In this document: positions 1 through 10,805 of the stretch, one piece after another
How positions within the stretch are numbered: position 1 is the first letter of the stretch
Layout of the letters: every line of letters starts with the position of its first letter
Assembly: GCA_946807835.1 (NCBI GenBank)
Contig: OX327703.1
Span: 9,183,501-9,247,500, forward strand
Source of the DNA: Ailanthus altissimus
Lineage: Eukaryota > Streptophyta > Magnoliopsida > Sapindales > Simaroubaceae
Direction of reading: 5' to 3'
Length of the DNA: 64,000 bases
Notes under the pieces: generated by a model
Seen by the model: the letters and a program-made list of their open reading frames with translations, nothing else
Told to the model about the DNA's origin: nothing
Database searches by the model: none
Translations under genes and position numbers: made by a program

Positions 1-676
1 ATGTATGCAATGGTATGTACGAGATGAGATATCGTACATGCAATTGGAATCGTGAGTCGATTCTTAGATAATCCAGAAAATGAATATTGAGAAGCTGTCA
101 AATGGATTTTTAGATATTTGAAAGGAACATCTAAAGTATGTTTGTGCTTTGGGAATGGAAAACCAATTTTAGATAGCTATACAGATGTGAATATAGAAAG
201 GTAGTCTAGATGATAGAAAATCTATATTTGGATACTTATTTACTTTTGCAGGGGAGCTGTGTTATGGTAGTTCCAGTTGTACAAATGTGTTGCCTTATTC
301 ATAACAGAAGCAGAGTATATTACTATTATGGAAGCCAGGACAGAAATGTTGTGGTTAAAAATATTTCTCCAAAATTTGGGATTAAAACAAGATGGGTATA
401 TAGTTCATTGTGACAGTTAGAGTGCCATCGATCTGAGTAAGAATGCCACTTACCACTATCGAACAAAGTATACTTATGTTAGATCACTGAATTCGTGAAG
501 CAATCAAGAAGAAGTTATTCCAGATACAAAAGATTGACATTGACAAAAATGCTGCAAATATGTTAACGAATATAATTCATCGATATAAGCTTGAGTTATG
601 TTCTAAGCTTGCTGGGATAAGTTACCAATAATGAAGACCAGAGACCAATTCTTTCCTTCGTTGAGTTGGAAAAGGG
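1..676 (+). pseudogene. Ty1/copia (Tnt1-like) RT/RNase H C-terminus, decayed
   Basis: This is the C-terminal end of a copia Pol polyprotein, cut off by the window start. Reading through stops and shifts gives YAMVCTR-DI, VSRFLDNPEN, EAVKWIFRYLKGTSK, TEAEY and HCDS-SAIDLSKN, the ordered landmarks of the RT tail and RNase H domain in Tnt1-type elements. The acidic E of TEAEY and D of HCDS remain, but the YTDADMAGD-like block is degraded (SYTDVNIER then a stop). There are several in-frame stops and at least one frameshift, so it cannot encode a working enzyme. A purine-rich tract (aaaaggggaga, 669-679) follows and marks the junction with the 3' LTR. Assignment to copia is firm; the Tnt1-like lineage is judged by resemblance. 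Confidence 0.85.
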
Positions 677-887
677 GAGAATTAATAGAAAACCATGTCT
701 TGCTCAAAAGAAATGGCTTAAAAAGAAAATAAATGCATTAATTTCCAACTCAATTTCAGTATGTGGCAGCTAAAACATTTGACAAACAAAATTTCAGTGC
801 CATTATAATTTTGACAAAAAAAAAACTTCTGCAGCTTATAGTTTTTGAAAGGAAGAAAATTGGTGCAGCCTATATTGACATATCTCT

Positions 888-892
888 CTACT

Positions 893-937
<45 letters not shown>
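888..937. repeat. (CT)n-(TA)n microsatellite
   Basis: A CT run to about 919 passes directly into a TA run to about 936. It lies inside the copia LTR. A second TA run sits at 995-1020. Confidence 0.9.
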
Positions 938-994
938 GAAGCTTCCAAATCTTAATGTAGTGTGTTAGAGACATTGCATGAGAGGAAATATGTG

Positions 995-1020
<26 letters not shown>
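995..1020. repeat. (TA)n microsatellite
   Basis: Uninterrupted AT/TA run inside the same LTR, about 60 bp after the compound CT/TA repeat. Confidence 0.85.
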
Positions 1021-1025
<5 letters not shown>

Positions 1026-1439
1026 GCAAAACACACAGAGAGTAAGAAATAGAAAAGAAAAAAATGAGAGAGAAGGTGTGTTATTTTGTATTCCTATGAG
1101 AGAAAAATTCTTATAAGGAGAAATAGTGAGCAATACCAAAATAATTGTGTGAGTTATTTTGAGAGAGTATTCCTCAAGTTTTGACATAAACTCGAGAGAT
1201 TGCTATACCTATTTTAATATAATAAAGGATATTTTGTGTGGGTAGTATATTGTCACTTTGTGGTTTTTCATGTTAAAAATTTTTGGTGTATTTATTTTTC
1301 TATTTCATTTTATCTTAATCTTTTTGCTGTGCACACGCAAATTTTAACATTGTGTTTATCTTGTACCTATATTTGATAATCTTATACTTAATCTTTTTTT
1401 AATATATTTTACTTATTCATTTCTTCTGGTTAGTTTGAA

Positions 1440-2760
1440 AAGCCCGCATTTACCCATAAACCAAGGCCAAGGTTGATAAGGCTTTTAAGTTTGCAAGAGC
1501 TGATGGAGAACTACTTTATGAAGGAAACTTTGAGAATTTAGGGCTGATTCTTGAAGTTGTCATTGCCGATCCTAAAGAGAGTAATAGAAAATGATAAAAA
1601 AGTAATCATTCTTCCCATTTATTTCTCCTCCGTTTCATTTAGGACATTCTAATTTTTATTCTTTTATAGGAATGTGTAATCCCAAAGAGTCAAGTAAGAA
1701 AAGGACTTAGTCAACCAGAGAACCCAATGTGTTGGATGCATAAATGCTTGCTCTGGTAAAAAAGTTAAGCGGCCAAGAAATCTCTCCAGACATATTGAAA
1801 GGTCTTTTCTATAAAGGGTACTTATGACGTTGAAGATAACAATGCATGGAAGTAGCTAAGCCAACATCTCATTCACCTCTTATTGCACATTCAACTATAA
1901 CAATTTTCAACCCTTAAGTGGTGTCTTGAGTGACTGGTTTACTTGTTAGACACATTTTTACTTTGTTGAAATTTGTAATTGCTTCTGCAGGCTCATTCTG
2001 TATTTTAGACTACCCTCTTTGCAAGAGGGCAAGGTATGAATACATGCTCCATTTGATAAGGATGTGAGAGTAGGTGAAATACTTATAGACTAGCTTTAAT
2101 GACCTGCTAGAGGTAAGTAACAATCTTCTCTTTAATATAATGGTTAGCTTAGTAAATATTTTTCTAACTTAGGCTATATTATGTTCTATCTTAACACAAG
2201 GAAAGCATTATGTCTGTGGTGTGTGATGACTGCAAACAAAGGAAGTGAAGGCCAAGGTCTTACATCTTTGAGAGGAGGTTGTTGAGGCTAAAAGGAAAGT
2301 TGAAGAGGTTGACCAGAAGACTATGCATGTAGAGAGTGAAACAGAGAAATTCATATAACTCCTTAAGGTGATTAATGGATGCCTCAGCCGTTGATGTCCT
2401 TACAATAAAGTGGGATAAACTAGAAGACATGGTTAAGGACTTGCAGTAGAACTTGTAGGATGTCGAGATCTGGGTAAAGGATCGAGCCCTCTATCGATGA
2501 TTTGAAGGACTCTTTTAAGGGTATGGGAAGTGCGTCGAGTTATTCAAAAAGCACTAACCAACCTTGCACTAGAATGGATAGAGGATGAGCAAAGCCTAAG
2601 GTAGTAAATCTCGAGGTTGGAGCTAACCCATCAAAGGAAGTACTCAGCCAAGAGCAAACTGAAGATATGACTAGTCCTTCCAATACCTCTCTTAAGGAAA
2701 CTAAGGTTGCCCATTCTAATTTCCTTGCTGCTACTACTTTTATTCCTTGAAATCTCTCTA
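1440..2760 (+). pseudogene. Unassigned degenerate coding relic, probably transposon-derived
   Basis: I do not recognise this with confidence. Short stretches read like protein in the plus frames: KAFKFARADGELLYEGNF and GLILEVVIADPKES near 1470-1580, a charged helical segment (EVVEAKRKVEEVDQKT) near 2265-2320, and a serine-rich tail (GSASSYSKSTNQP) near 2525-2565 running to about 2750. Stops and frameshifts break it throughout. The layout of a coiled-coil-like segment followed by a low-complexity tail resembles gag-like proteins of some plant retrotransposons, but no diagnostic motif such as a zinc knuckle is visible. It could also be a decayed host gene. Confidence 0.3.
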
Positions 2761-2777
2761 GGAAGCCAAAAGAACAA

Positions 2778-2778
<1 letters not shown>

Positions 2779-2832
<54 letters not shown>
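2779..2832. repeat. (CA)n-(TA)n compound microsatellite
   Basis: About 19 CA units followed by a TA run. The reverse strand reads as an open poly-CV frame, which is an artefact of the repeat. Confidence 0.95.
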
Positions 2833-3183
2833 ATTTGGAGCGAGAAGAACTTTAAGAACTTTGGCATGTGATAATATTTTACTCATAAATGAAGTAGATC
2901 ATACATGGATTTTACTTTAATGGCATTATATGACATACATAGGTTATTTTGAGCTCCATTTTATAGTAGTAATAAATCTTTTGATTCATGAATTTTTTTT
3001 AAATACGGAAAATTAAACTTCTTAGTTAAATGTACCCGAGGTCATAGGGTAGTCGTTTGTCCTTAAAGTTTTTAACAATGTAATCATTGAGAAGTATTTT
3101 TAGTTTATTATAGTTAGAAATTTTTTCTAAGTGTTAAAAAATGAAACTTAGTAGATTATTCTTAAAGGAACTCTAGGAGTTCT
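2833..3183. other. AT-rich spacer, nothing recognised
   Basis: No coding frame, repeat or element end could be supported. It ends at the plus-strand gypsy LTR; the five bases before that LTR are GTTCT. Confidence 0.5.
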
Positions 3184-4200
3184 TGATAAGGGCATACATG
3201 TACTAGTATATTTAGTCCAAAACTTTCGTATTTTCTTCTAAATTATGAGTATTTGATTATTTATTTGTATGTTTTTTAATCATAAATAGGTGCACAACAG
3301 AAAATGAGATGCATAGTAACAAACGAGAGGCGAAACGGACATAAAACGAAGGAGATACGCTCAAATTACAAGACTTGGCGAAACAGGTTTGGGCATTGCC
3401 GTGCCCAAGGCCGGGGGCTGCAGCGCCTGATTCTAGAAAGTGGAGTACTGAGGTGCCCATTACCTAATGCCATGGCACTTCAATGAAGAATGGCTCCCTT
3501 GTGTTTCTAGGCGTGAACGCAAAGGCGTTCAGCCTTCAACACTGCAGCGTTAACATGATAAATTTTATATCCCCCTTTTTGACTCTTAGTTAAACTTGGA
3601 TTTGAATCCCATTTTTATTATATCTAGCCAAGATTATGAATGATTGAGGAACCATGATGAACTTGACAAAGGAATTCATTTGTTTAGCTTAGGATAATTT
3701 GATGCACGATCATAGGGTAACAACTATAAGTTTCATGTAGTATAGACATATACCTAGATGGCATGTATAATATAATTTAGACTTGATCTTAATGAATTAC
3801 ATTCTGATTTGATTACCATAGACATATAGGTGATTGTTAAAATGAAAAATATAGTCACTTGACCATCGACAGAGGCTTGTAAGAAGATTAGTGTCTAAGC
3901 CAATCAATTGATATAGATGGATTAAATAAGATATTAATAAATCCAATGAATTATTAAGGAATGAGTCTATACCTTAGATTATTATTAATTTGTGAGTCTA
4001 AGCCTCTGTTATTTGTTATCTAGGTTAATTAGTTAAATTTTAGATTATAGTTTTATGGATAAAAGTTAAAGTACAATTTTATTAATTGATTGGTAGAAAT
4101 AGATTGAATAGTTCATATGGGAACGATACTTGAACTTTAAATTCTATTTTATTTGATATGACAGCATGCATTTGCTCTTGCCTATTATAACACAAAATCA
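3184..4200 (+). mobile_element. 5' LTR of the plus-strand non-autonomous gypsy element
   Basis: It starts with TGATAAGG, as do the outer ends of the LTRs at 17252-18591 and 41254-42604 in reverse, and ends AATCA just before the primer site. It is about 1.0 kb against about 1.35 kb for the two minus-strand copies, so it has lost sequence. A GC-richer patch at 3370-3550 contains words such as CTGCAGCGCC and ACTGCAGCGTT. Confidence 0.75.
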
Positions 4201-4206
4201 AGTTTT

Positions 4207-4224
4207 TGGCGCCATTGCCGGGGA
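4207..4224 (+). other. Primer-binding site, tRNA-Asp type
   Basis: TGGCGCCATTGCCGGGGA matches the reverse complement of the 3' end of plant tRNA-Asp(GUC) at 17 of 18 bases (A for G at position 8). It lies six bases after the LTR end, as expected for minus-strand DNA priming. Confidence 0.9.
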
Positions 4225-4278
4225 TTATTTCTTTGTATTCTTAGATTAATACTAATACTAATCCTAATACTAAACTAC

Positions 4279-5845
4279 TTGCTTTTAATTCAGATTTTAT
4301 TTTATTTATTTATTTTTGTTTTAGCTATTTTCTTATTTTACTTTGATTTTCTTTTTTATTTTGCTTCGACAAATTATACTGTGGAGGAAAACAATGGTAA
4401 CATCAACAATCATATCCTTAAACCTATGATACCACAGAGGGCATTGAGAGAGTATACTGTTCTAACTATCGATGGTGTACAATCTAGTATTCAGAGATCA
4501 ACTGTCATTGGCAACAACTTTGAGATCAAGCCAAATATTATTCAGATATTGAAAGAGATTATACATTGCAATGGAGCCCCCAATGATGATCCAAATATGC
4601 ATATAATGAATTTCTTAAAAATTTATGATACCTTCAAGTACAACAGAGTCTCTTACGATGCCATCAGATTGAGATTATTTTCTTTCTCCTTAAGGAACAG
4701 AATTAAGAGTTGGTTAATGTCATTACTGTTAGAATCCATATCGACATGGGAAGATTTAGCACTGAAGTTTTAAGACAAGTTTTCCTACCATCGAAGATAG
4801 CGAAGATGAGGAATGACATCACCTTATTCAATCAGATTGATGAAGAGTTATTGTATGAGGCATAGGGTTGCTTCAAGGACATGTTGAGGGGGTGTCTTTA
4901 TCATGGAGTCCCTAAATGGCTATTAGTCCAAACATTTTACAATGGATTGGTAGACCATTTAAGCACCATTGTAGATGTCGCTGTTGGAGGAACTATAATA
5001 AGTAAGTCGATGGATGAGGCTTATGATCTATTGGAAGAGATGGCATCAAATAGTTATCAATAGCCAGCTGAAAGAGTTACATCTAAGAGAGTCGCTAGTT
5101 TATATGAGATTGATGCATTCAATACATTCACAACACAAATTAACTTATTATCGAAGCAGTTTAATGCATTTAACGTTGTTAAACCCCAACAGAGATATGT
5201 GGCTTTTGTGGTGATAACCACATGAATGGGCAGTGCACAGAAGAAAATTTTGTGGGCAATTTTAACAGACAACAACCTAACCTACAATCTAACTTCTATA
5301 ATCCGAGGTGGAGGGATCATCCAAACTTATCTTGGCGTAACAACCAAGAGGGCCCATCTAGACCAATGAATTCTCTAAGATTTTCAGCCATTGCAAAAAA
5401 AGAAACCAACATTGAAAGACATGCTCATGTACTATATGAAGTCTAATAATGCCATCCTACAGAATCATTCAGTATTATTAAATAATTTAGAGGTTCAATT
5501 GGGATAACTTACTGTTGCAACTAACAAGCAACCTCGAGGCACTTTATTAAGCAATATCGAGACAAATCCAAAAAGAAGTATAGATGAATGTCAAGCCATT
5601 AACTTAAGGAGTGATGTGTAGCCATATAGAAGCCTATTATTTTTCTCAAAAGTTACAGAGGTATCAAATAAGTGCAGAAACTGAAAATTTACAGTAAAGT
5701 AGTCCAGAAAATGCAGAAATAAGAGATGGGCAATAGACAAGTACAGAAACTGGTATACATGTGCAGAAAAATCTTGATGTGCAAAAAAATGACAACTCAG
5801 CAGAAAATACCAGTCCCAATGTTCAGAAACAACCCTTGTAGTCAT
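4279..5845 (+). pseudogene. Ty3/gypsy Gag with zinc knuckle, broken
   Basis: This is the capsid/nucleocapsid precursor of the non-autonomous gypsy element. The recognisable part starts near 4380. Typical retrotransposon-gag blocks follow in order: RALREYTV, FEIKPNIIQ, NDDPNMHIMNFLKI, DAIRLRLFSFSLR and TWEDLALKF, up to a stop at 4771. Homology then continues in other frames: QTFYNGLVDHL, DEAYDLLEEMASNSYQ, then a CX2CX3HX4C zinc knuckle at 5198-5236 (CGFCGDNHMNGQC). A linker follows with repeated gtgcaga(a/c) words (about 5630-5830). The hydrophobic segment encoded at 4279-4370 is leader sequence, not part of the protein. Several stops and shifts make it a pseudogene. Confidence 0.85.
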
Positions 5846-6089
5846 TCATACCTCCTTCACCATTCCCACAAAGGTTGTAAAATAAGAGATTAGATAAGTA
5901 ATTCTCTAAATTTCTTGATGTTTTTAAGAAATTATATATTAATCTCCCTTTTATAGATGCGTTTGAACAGATGCTTAACTATGTCAATTCATGAAGAGTC
6001 TTCTTTAAAAGAAGACAAAACTAGAGGATTATGAGATTGTAGCGCCGACATAGTAGTGTAGCACCATTCTTCAGGAAAAAAAACTACCT

Positions 6090-6545
6090 TTTAAGCTCAA
6101 AGATCCTAAGAGATTTACCATACCATGATCTATTGGCAATCATGACCTTGGTCAAGGTTTATCCAATCTAAGAACAATTATCAATCTTGTGCCCCTTTCA
6201 GTCTAAAACAAGTTAGGTTTAAAAGAAGAAAAACTAATCAATATCACACTTTAACTTGCTGATTACCCTTTCGTATACCCGAAAGGAATTATTGAGGGTG
6301 TGCTAGTAAAGGTGGATAAATTCATTGTCATTAGAAGACCTTTCTTAGCCACAGGACATACGATCATTGATGTTGAAAAATAGGAGATGATCATGAGGGT
6401 ACAAGATGACACTGCGACATTCAAAGTCTTCAAGGAGATCAAATTTTCATTTGAGAGTGAAGATAGTGGTAGCATTAATTTGATGCCTCTAAACGACAAA
6501 GATCTCAAAGACATAGAGATGTTGAATCCTCACATTAAAAAAAAA
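6090..6545 (+). pseudogene. Retropepsin-like aspartic protease, inactive
   Basis: One reading frame runs with only four stops through IGNHDLG, NLRTIINLVPL, YPKGIIEGVLVKVDKF, RRPFLATGHTIIDV and MRVQDDTATFKVFKEIKF, the blocks of the gag-linked protease of Athila/Diaspora-type gypsy elements. The catalytic D-x-G-A/S is replaced: the equivalent triplets at 6165-6176 read N-L-R-T. Near 6326 a gap of roughly 20 codons joins VDKFI directly to the RPFLATG block. The minus-strand copy keeps this stretch, so the deletion is private to this copy. Confidence 0.8.
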
Positions 6546-8292
6546 AGGTATTAAGGTATAGAAAGAGAAGAAAGAGAAAGAAGAAGCTGCAGTGCAATGA
6601 GAGGATAAAAGAGAAGGGCATAAAAGAACTACTTCACCGATCTAAGATTCAAATCTTTCTAGAGAAGCACAAGAAAGAGGTACAAGTTGCTGCCCAAGAT
6701 CTAAATAAAAAGACGTGAAACTCAAATGAGAGGAATCCTAGCAAGCTCACATACAAGGATGCATCCACCATTAACTTTGATATTCCATAAGAGTAGAGAA
6801 AGGCCCATCAAGGTGACGACCTTAAATCTAACGCTTTGTAAGAGGCAACCCAAGTAATTTTTATTTTGATTAGCTTATTTTCAGTATTAGTTATGTTAAT
6901 GTCTTTTGTTTGTAAGAATAAATCAGCAAGTCAAGCATTCAAGAAAACATCACAAGCAATTGCAAGCGCTAGGAGCAAAGGAACAATGGATTCCAACCAA
7001 CAACTTTAATGGTCAAGGGAATTTTCCTTACTTTTAAATTTATTTATAGATATTGAAGACAATGTCTAATTTAAGTTTGGGGGTGAAAAACACATGACCT
7101 GTATTTATTTTTGCTACATGATTTGAATGGTTGTTTTGTGGAGTAATGTTTTTTAGATTGTTAAGCTTTGGTTAAGATAATGATCATAAGTCTATAATCA
7201 AAATTAGAATATTGGCCGAATTTATGTTCACACTTCTCTAGAAAATATTAGATGCTTGAGATACTTCATATATCATGAATCTCAAACTGATTTTAACGTT
7301 AATTTTGATCACTTATTCTTGAGCACATTGAAATGAGCATGTATTAGTTGAATTTTTTGCTTAGTGATAGTCATGCTTAAGTAGTACACCACAATCTCTA
7401 GGACTAACATTCTAGAACTTGCTTAATTACTACTCGAGGTGAAATCTTAGGAATCACATGAATATAGAAATGACATTAGGCCATTTTTAGACCTATTAAG
7501 TCTTTTCAAGCCTACCTTTTAAGTATATTTATCCATAATTACTCATTTTGAGCATAATTACCAATTTTTACTATTTAACCACATTACAAGCCTTAAGCCT
7601 TTGAATTTATTTATCCTAAAATCTACTAGTTGCACCATAAATCTTGATTTTACTTAGAGATATTCTTAGAAGGAAAAGGTTGTGGTGGCGTAAAAAAAAT
7701 GGCAATTTTAATGAAACACAATAAGTCTTGAAGGTGCATAGCAATATAAGTTTAAGGGTACATACATAAAAAAAGAGTGCTAAATTAAAATACTCTCAGC
7801 TTAAGAAAAAGAAAAATTCTTTTCAAAAGTGTGATTAAAAGAAAGATGAGAATATCATAAGTTTGGGGGAGGATATAAATCAAGGAAAAGAAGATCAATA
7901 GGTTCCTAAGTAAAGTCTAAGTGTTCATAGTGTGATTTGAACTTCATATGTATAGCTTTATATCCCACCTTGACCCTAGCCTTACACTACAAACTAATTT
8001 AAGTACTAAATAGATCCCTAGATATGTGTATTTCTACGTTAGTGGATAGTAGTACGAAAAGCAAGCTTATGGTAGTAAATTTGAGTTTCATTTGACTAAA
8101 TATTCACTTATTGTACACACGCATAAGTGATCATTCATAGGGAAGAATGAAGGACTTAATGAATGATATGATGAATTATTACAAGTTGTCTATTGTATTC
8201 TAAAAACACTTGTGCCATTTAATAGCATTTGAGACTTTGAATATGATCATGTAGATTAACCAAGGCTTATTTTTAGTTTTTATTTAGAGTCA
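6546..8292 (+). other. 3' non-coding region of the gypsy element
   Basis: Lys/Glu-rich remnants of the polyprotein tail reach about 6720. After the short conserved block at 6840-6860 (gaggcaacccaag) the region is non-coding and A/T-rich, with two runs reading aagtttggggg at about 7075 and 7860. It aligns by eye with the reverse complement of 18608-20150. No open frame of interest was seen on either strand. Confidence 0.65.
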
Positions 8293-8295
8293 CTT

Positions 8296-9231
8296 TTTTT
8301 TCGGATTGGTTACAATCCTTCTTTGTTTAACCATGAATCCTACATACTTGCCTGACTACACCATGAATGCACACTTCTTAGGGTTTAACTTCATCTTCTT
8401 TTTCCCCTTCACCTTCAAAAATCACCAATTTCAATGCTAAATTCTCGTCCAGGGAATATCTAGTCTCCAAAATTTTGAAAGCTTTGCTAGCAAAATAAAT
8501 GGGCCTTTGAGCATCGGCCTTTTTTTTAACGAGGACTAAGCTGACAATAGTACCAAGATACACATAAGTAAAGGTATAATAACTCTCAGTCCTCAAAACT
8601 ACAAGGTTTATAGGTTAGGCTAAGTAAGGCTTTAGCTACTGAAAGGCTTCTTCAAACTAAAGGGTCCATCTTGTCTTGTCTCACTGTTTGATAGCCTAAA
8701 AAGGCTTAAAGCACTTGTTAGTAGCTTTAGAAATAAATTTGTGGTGACCCTATCAATTAACCTTTGAATTTCCTTCATTATATATAGAGACTTCAGGGCT
8801 ATTATAACTTGCACTTTGTTTAGATTGGTTACAATCCTTATTTGTCTAACCATGAATCTTATGCACTTGCTTGGATACACTATGAATGCACATTTTTTAG
8901 GGTTTAACTTCCTTTTGTTTTTACCCATTGGCTGACTATGAATCCCAAACACTTGCTTGACGTCACTAAAAATGCACACTTTTATATCAGTTAACCTTTA
9001 AATTTCCTTCCTTATATGTAAAGACTTCACGGCTATTATAACTTACACTTTGTTTGAATTGGCCTCAATCCTCATTTGTTTGACCAAAAATCTCAAGCAC
9101 TTGCCTGACTCCATCATGATTATACACTTAAGGTTTAACTTATTTTTTTTCCCCTTCGGCTGACCTTGAATCCCAAGCACTTGCCCGACTTAATAAAAAA
9201 TGCACACTTCTTAGGATTTAACTTCATCTTT
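8296..9231 (-). repeat. Repeated RT-thumb segment (five copies in about 0.9 kb)
   Basis: The segment encoding KLNPKKCAF and GF-V-Q on the minus strand occurs at about 8303-8395, 8824-8910, 8925-8985, 9055-9130 and 9165-9227. The larger pattern is a tandem duplication of about 240 bp, 8755-8990 and 8991-9231. Each unit contains the KSLYIMKEI-type block followed by two copies of the thumb segment. Copies have diverged, so the amplification is old. Confidence 0.7.
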
Positions 9232-10000
9232 TTTTTCTAAGGACTTTAAATGTTTTCTTGAGGTATTCTACATGGTCTTCAACATCAATTGACTTAGTTA
9301 TCATATCCTCATTCGATATTTTTCCTCTGTATTTTTTAAACAGAAGGTCATAACATTGTAGCAGTAAGTTCCTTGGGCAAACATCTTAATTTGTTTGTAT
9401 CTTGAAAATAAGCCTATAAAGTTTAGGAATCCATGTCTAGTAGTTGAATCCACTAATTAATCGATCTTGGGTAATGAAATCCATACATGTGCCACTCTTA
9501 TTATCTTTCTTTACCATCACCATATTTGTTAGCTACTCGGGTAATTGACTTTTATGATCAAACCAATGAACAGTAGGTTCTCGACCTCTGCTACAACACT
9601 TTCATTTTTTTTTTGTTTCATTGGTTTGAATGCTAGGCTGATGGCTAACTTATGAGAGATCAAGAATGGATAAATCCCTGACATATCCTCAAAAGTCTAA
9701 GTAAAAATATCTAAGAACTCTTTTAGTAGAGAATTCATCTCTTCTAGTATTTGACTTAACTTGGACCCAAATTTTGAATATCCTTATAGAGGAACCTTAC
9801 TTACTTGCACCTCAAGCAAGTTTTTACTAGCTCTTATAGCTTTATTTTCTTTTCTTCTCTAGGATCAACAGAGGTGGTACAAAATATCCTTTACTTGCAC
9901 CTCAAGCGAATCCCATACTAGCCCTTATATTGACATAGTTACTCCACAATAACAAATTGACCATAGTTGTCTTAGAATATGACTTTTTGCTTAACAATGT
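8296..10000 (-). pseudogene. Ty3/gypsy (Tat-like) RT-RNase H relic
   Basis: On the minus strand the order is: an RT N-terminal approach (LLKEFLDIFT, FKPMKQK, about 9760-9600), RT core fragments (PKIDQLVD, GTYCYNVM, about 9460-9340), the segment after the catalytic YVDD (EDMITKSIDVEDHVEYLKK, about 9318-9260), the thumb (KLNPKKCAF, KEIQRLI, about 8910-8760), and RNase H (PIYFASKAF, ETRYSLDENLAL, about 8510-8440). The YVDD box itself is lost (frame reads NED). Stops and deletions are abundant. The gag/protease relic at 13.6-14.3 kb on the same strand could be the 5' part of the same element, separated by copia LTR insertions. A local tandem amplification affects 8296-9231. Confidence 0.8.
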
Positions 10001-10420
10001 CATGAAAGAGATGAATAAAATCAGAATGGAATGTGTGTGGGAAGCTTTTCATGCCACGTTGTGGAAGCAAAACATTTAAAAAATTTTTGTATGGCACTTT
10101 TCAGAACTTTCCATACACTTATGTCAATTCATATTTAATCCCAATATCTTATACAAGCAAATGTATAAAAATTATATAGGAATAAAAAAATAACTTACCA
10201 AGTGAAGGTTACTTTTCGGTTTGTATTATTATTGTGTTGTTGAACTCCTTAACCAATCGGCCTCACAATAAATTATTTTTTAGAACAATTCGAGGTTAGT
10301 ATATGTGGCTCTAACTCTGGAATGGTAGCAATCTCAAACTTGAGTTTTTTTTTGTTCAAACCTTACTTAACTCGTAAGCATTCTAAGAATTGGAAAATTT
10401 TTATGAAGGATGTTATAAGT
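10000..10420. other. Unassigned spacer
   Basis: No coding frame or known element end could be supported. It may be LTR or untranslated sequence of the neighbouring copia insertion. Confidence 0.35.
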
Positions 10421-10690
10421 TTCAGAGTTGTTGCTCGTGTGCCATTCTATTTGTGCATAAATTTTTTTATATTTATACAATATGCATTTTCATATTTATA
10501 ATATGGTATTAATCATGTTCTTTTATCTAAAATAGTTTAGATTGAAACTAAGAGTTGTTATTTATTAGAGCTTAGAACCTTATCTGAATTAGGATAAAGG
10601 CTTAAAAATATTTGTTGTAGTGATATAATTGTAAGAAGTTGTAAAATAGTGTTAAAAAATATCATTATAAAATTCAAAGAGCTCAGCAGA
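10420..10690 (+). mobile_element. Partial copia LTR copy (family C)
   Basis: Aligns by eye with 10815-11050: the phrases gtgccattctatttgtgc, tatggtattaatcatg and ttagaaccttatctgaattaggataaagg recur in diverged form in the next LTR. It is truncated at both ends. Confidence 0.55.
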
Positions 10691-10805
10691 TATCATTTTC
10701 AAATAGGCACTTGATGACCACAAAATTAAAGATTTGAAGAATAAGAGCAAAATTCATTTGTATGGCTTTAAAGACGGTTGTATGATGCCTATGGGGTTAA
10801 TGACA

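Larger units (their letters stand above)
680..1350 (+). mobile_element. 3' LTR of the decayed Tnt1-like copia element
   Basis: The stretch begins just after the polypurine-like tract at 669-679 and ends near a CACACGCAAATTTTAACA string, as copia LTRs of this type end. It includes the phrase around 1255-1285 (gtggtttttcatgtt) that resembles the leader side of Tnt1-like LTRs. It also contains two dinucleotide microsatellites. No second LTR is in the window and the terminal TG is mutated, so both ends are approximate. Confidence 0.55.
3184..8292 (+). mobile_element. Non-autonomous Ty3/gypsy element (Athila/Diaspora-like), 3' truncated
   Basis: The order is 5' LTR (3184-4200), tRNA-Asp primer site (4207-4224), gag, protease, then a long non-coding 3' region. 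RT, RNase H and integrase are absent. The same architecture is seen in the minus-strand copy at 17252-42604. Alignment by eye shows continuous homology from the protease tail into the 3' region (plus 6740-6860 against minus 38560-38504 joined to 20215-20150), so the lack of pol is a family property rather than a private deletion. Homology to the other copy stops near 8292, before the polypurine tract, so the 3' LTR is lost and no TSD can be checked. Confidence 0.8.

Noticed and set aside
2540..2815. Minus-strand frame starting with a Cys-Val repeat
   Set aside because: The start is the CA microsatellite read in reverse, and the rest overlaps the degenerate plus-strand relic. No family pattern.
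4279..4380. Hydrophobic N-terminus on the gypsy Gag frame, possible membrane segment
   Set aside because: It is the T-rich leader after the primer site read in frame. Gag homology starts only near 4380.
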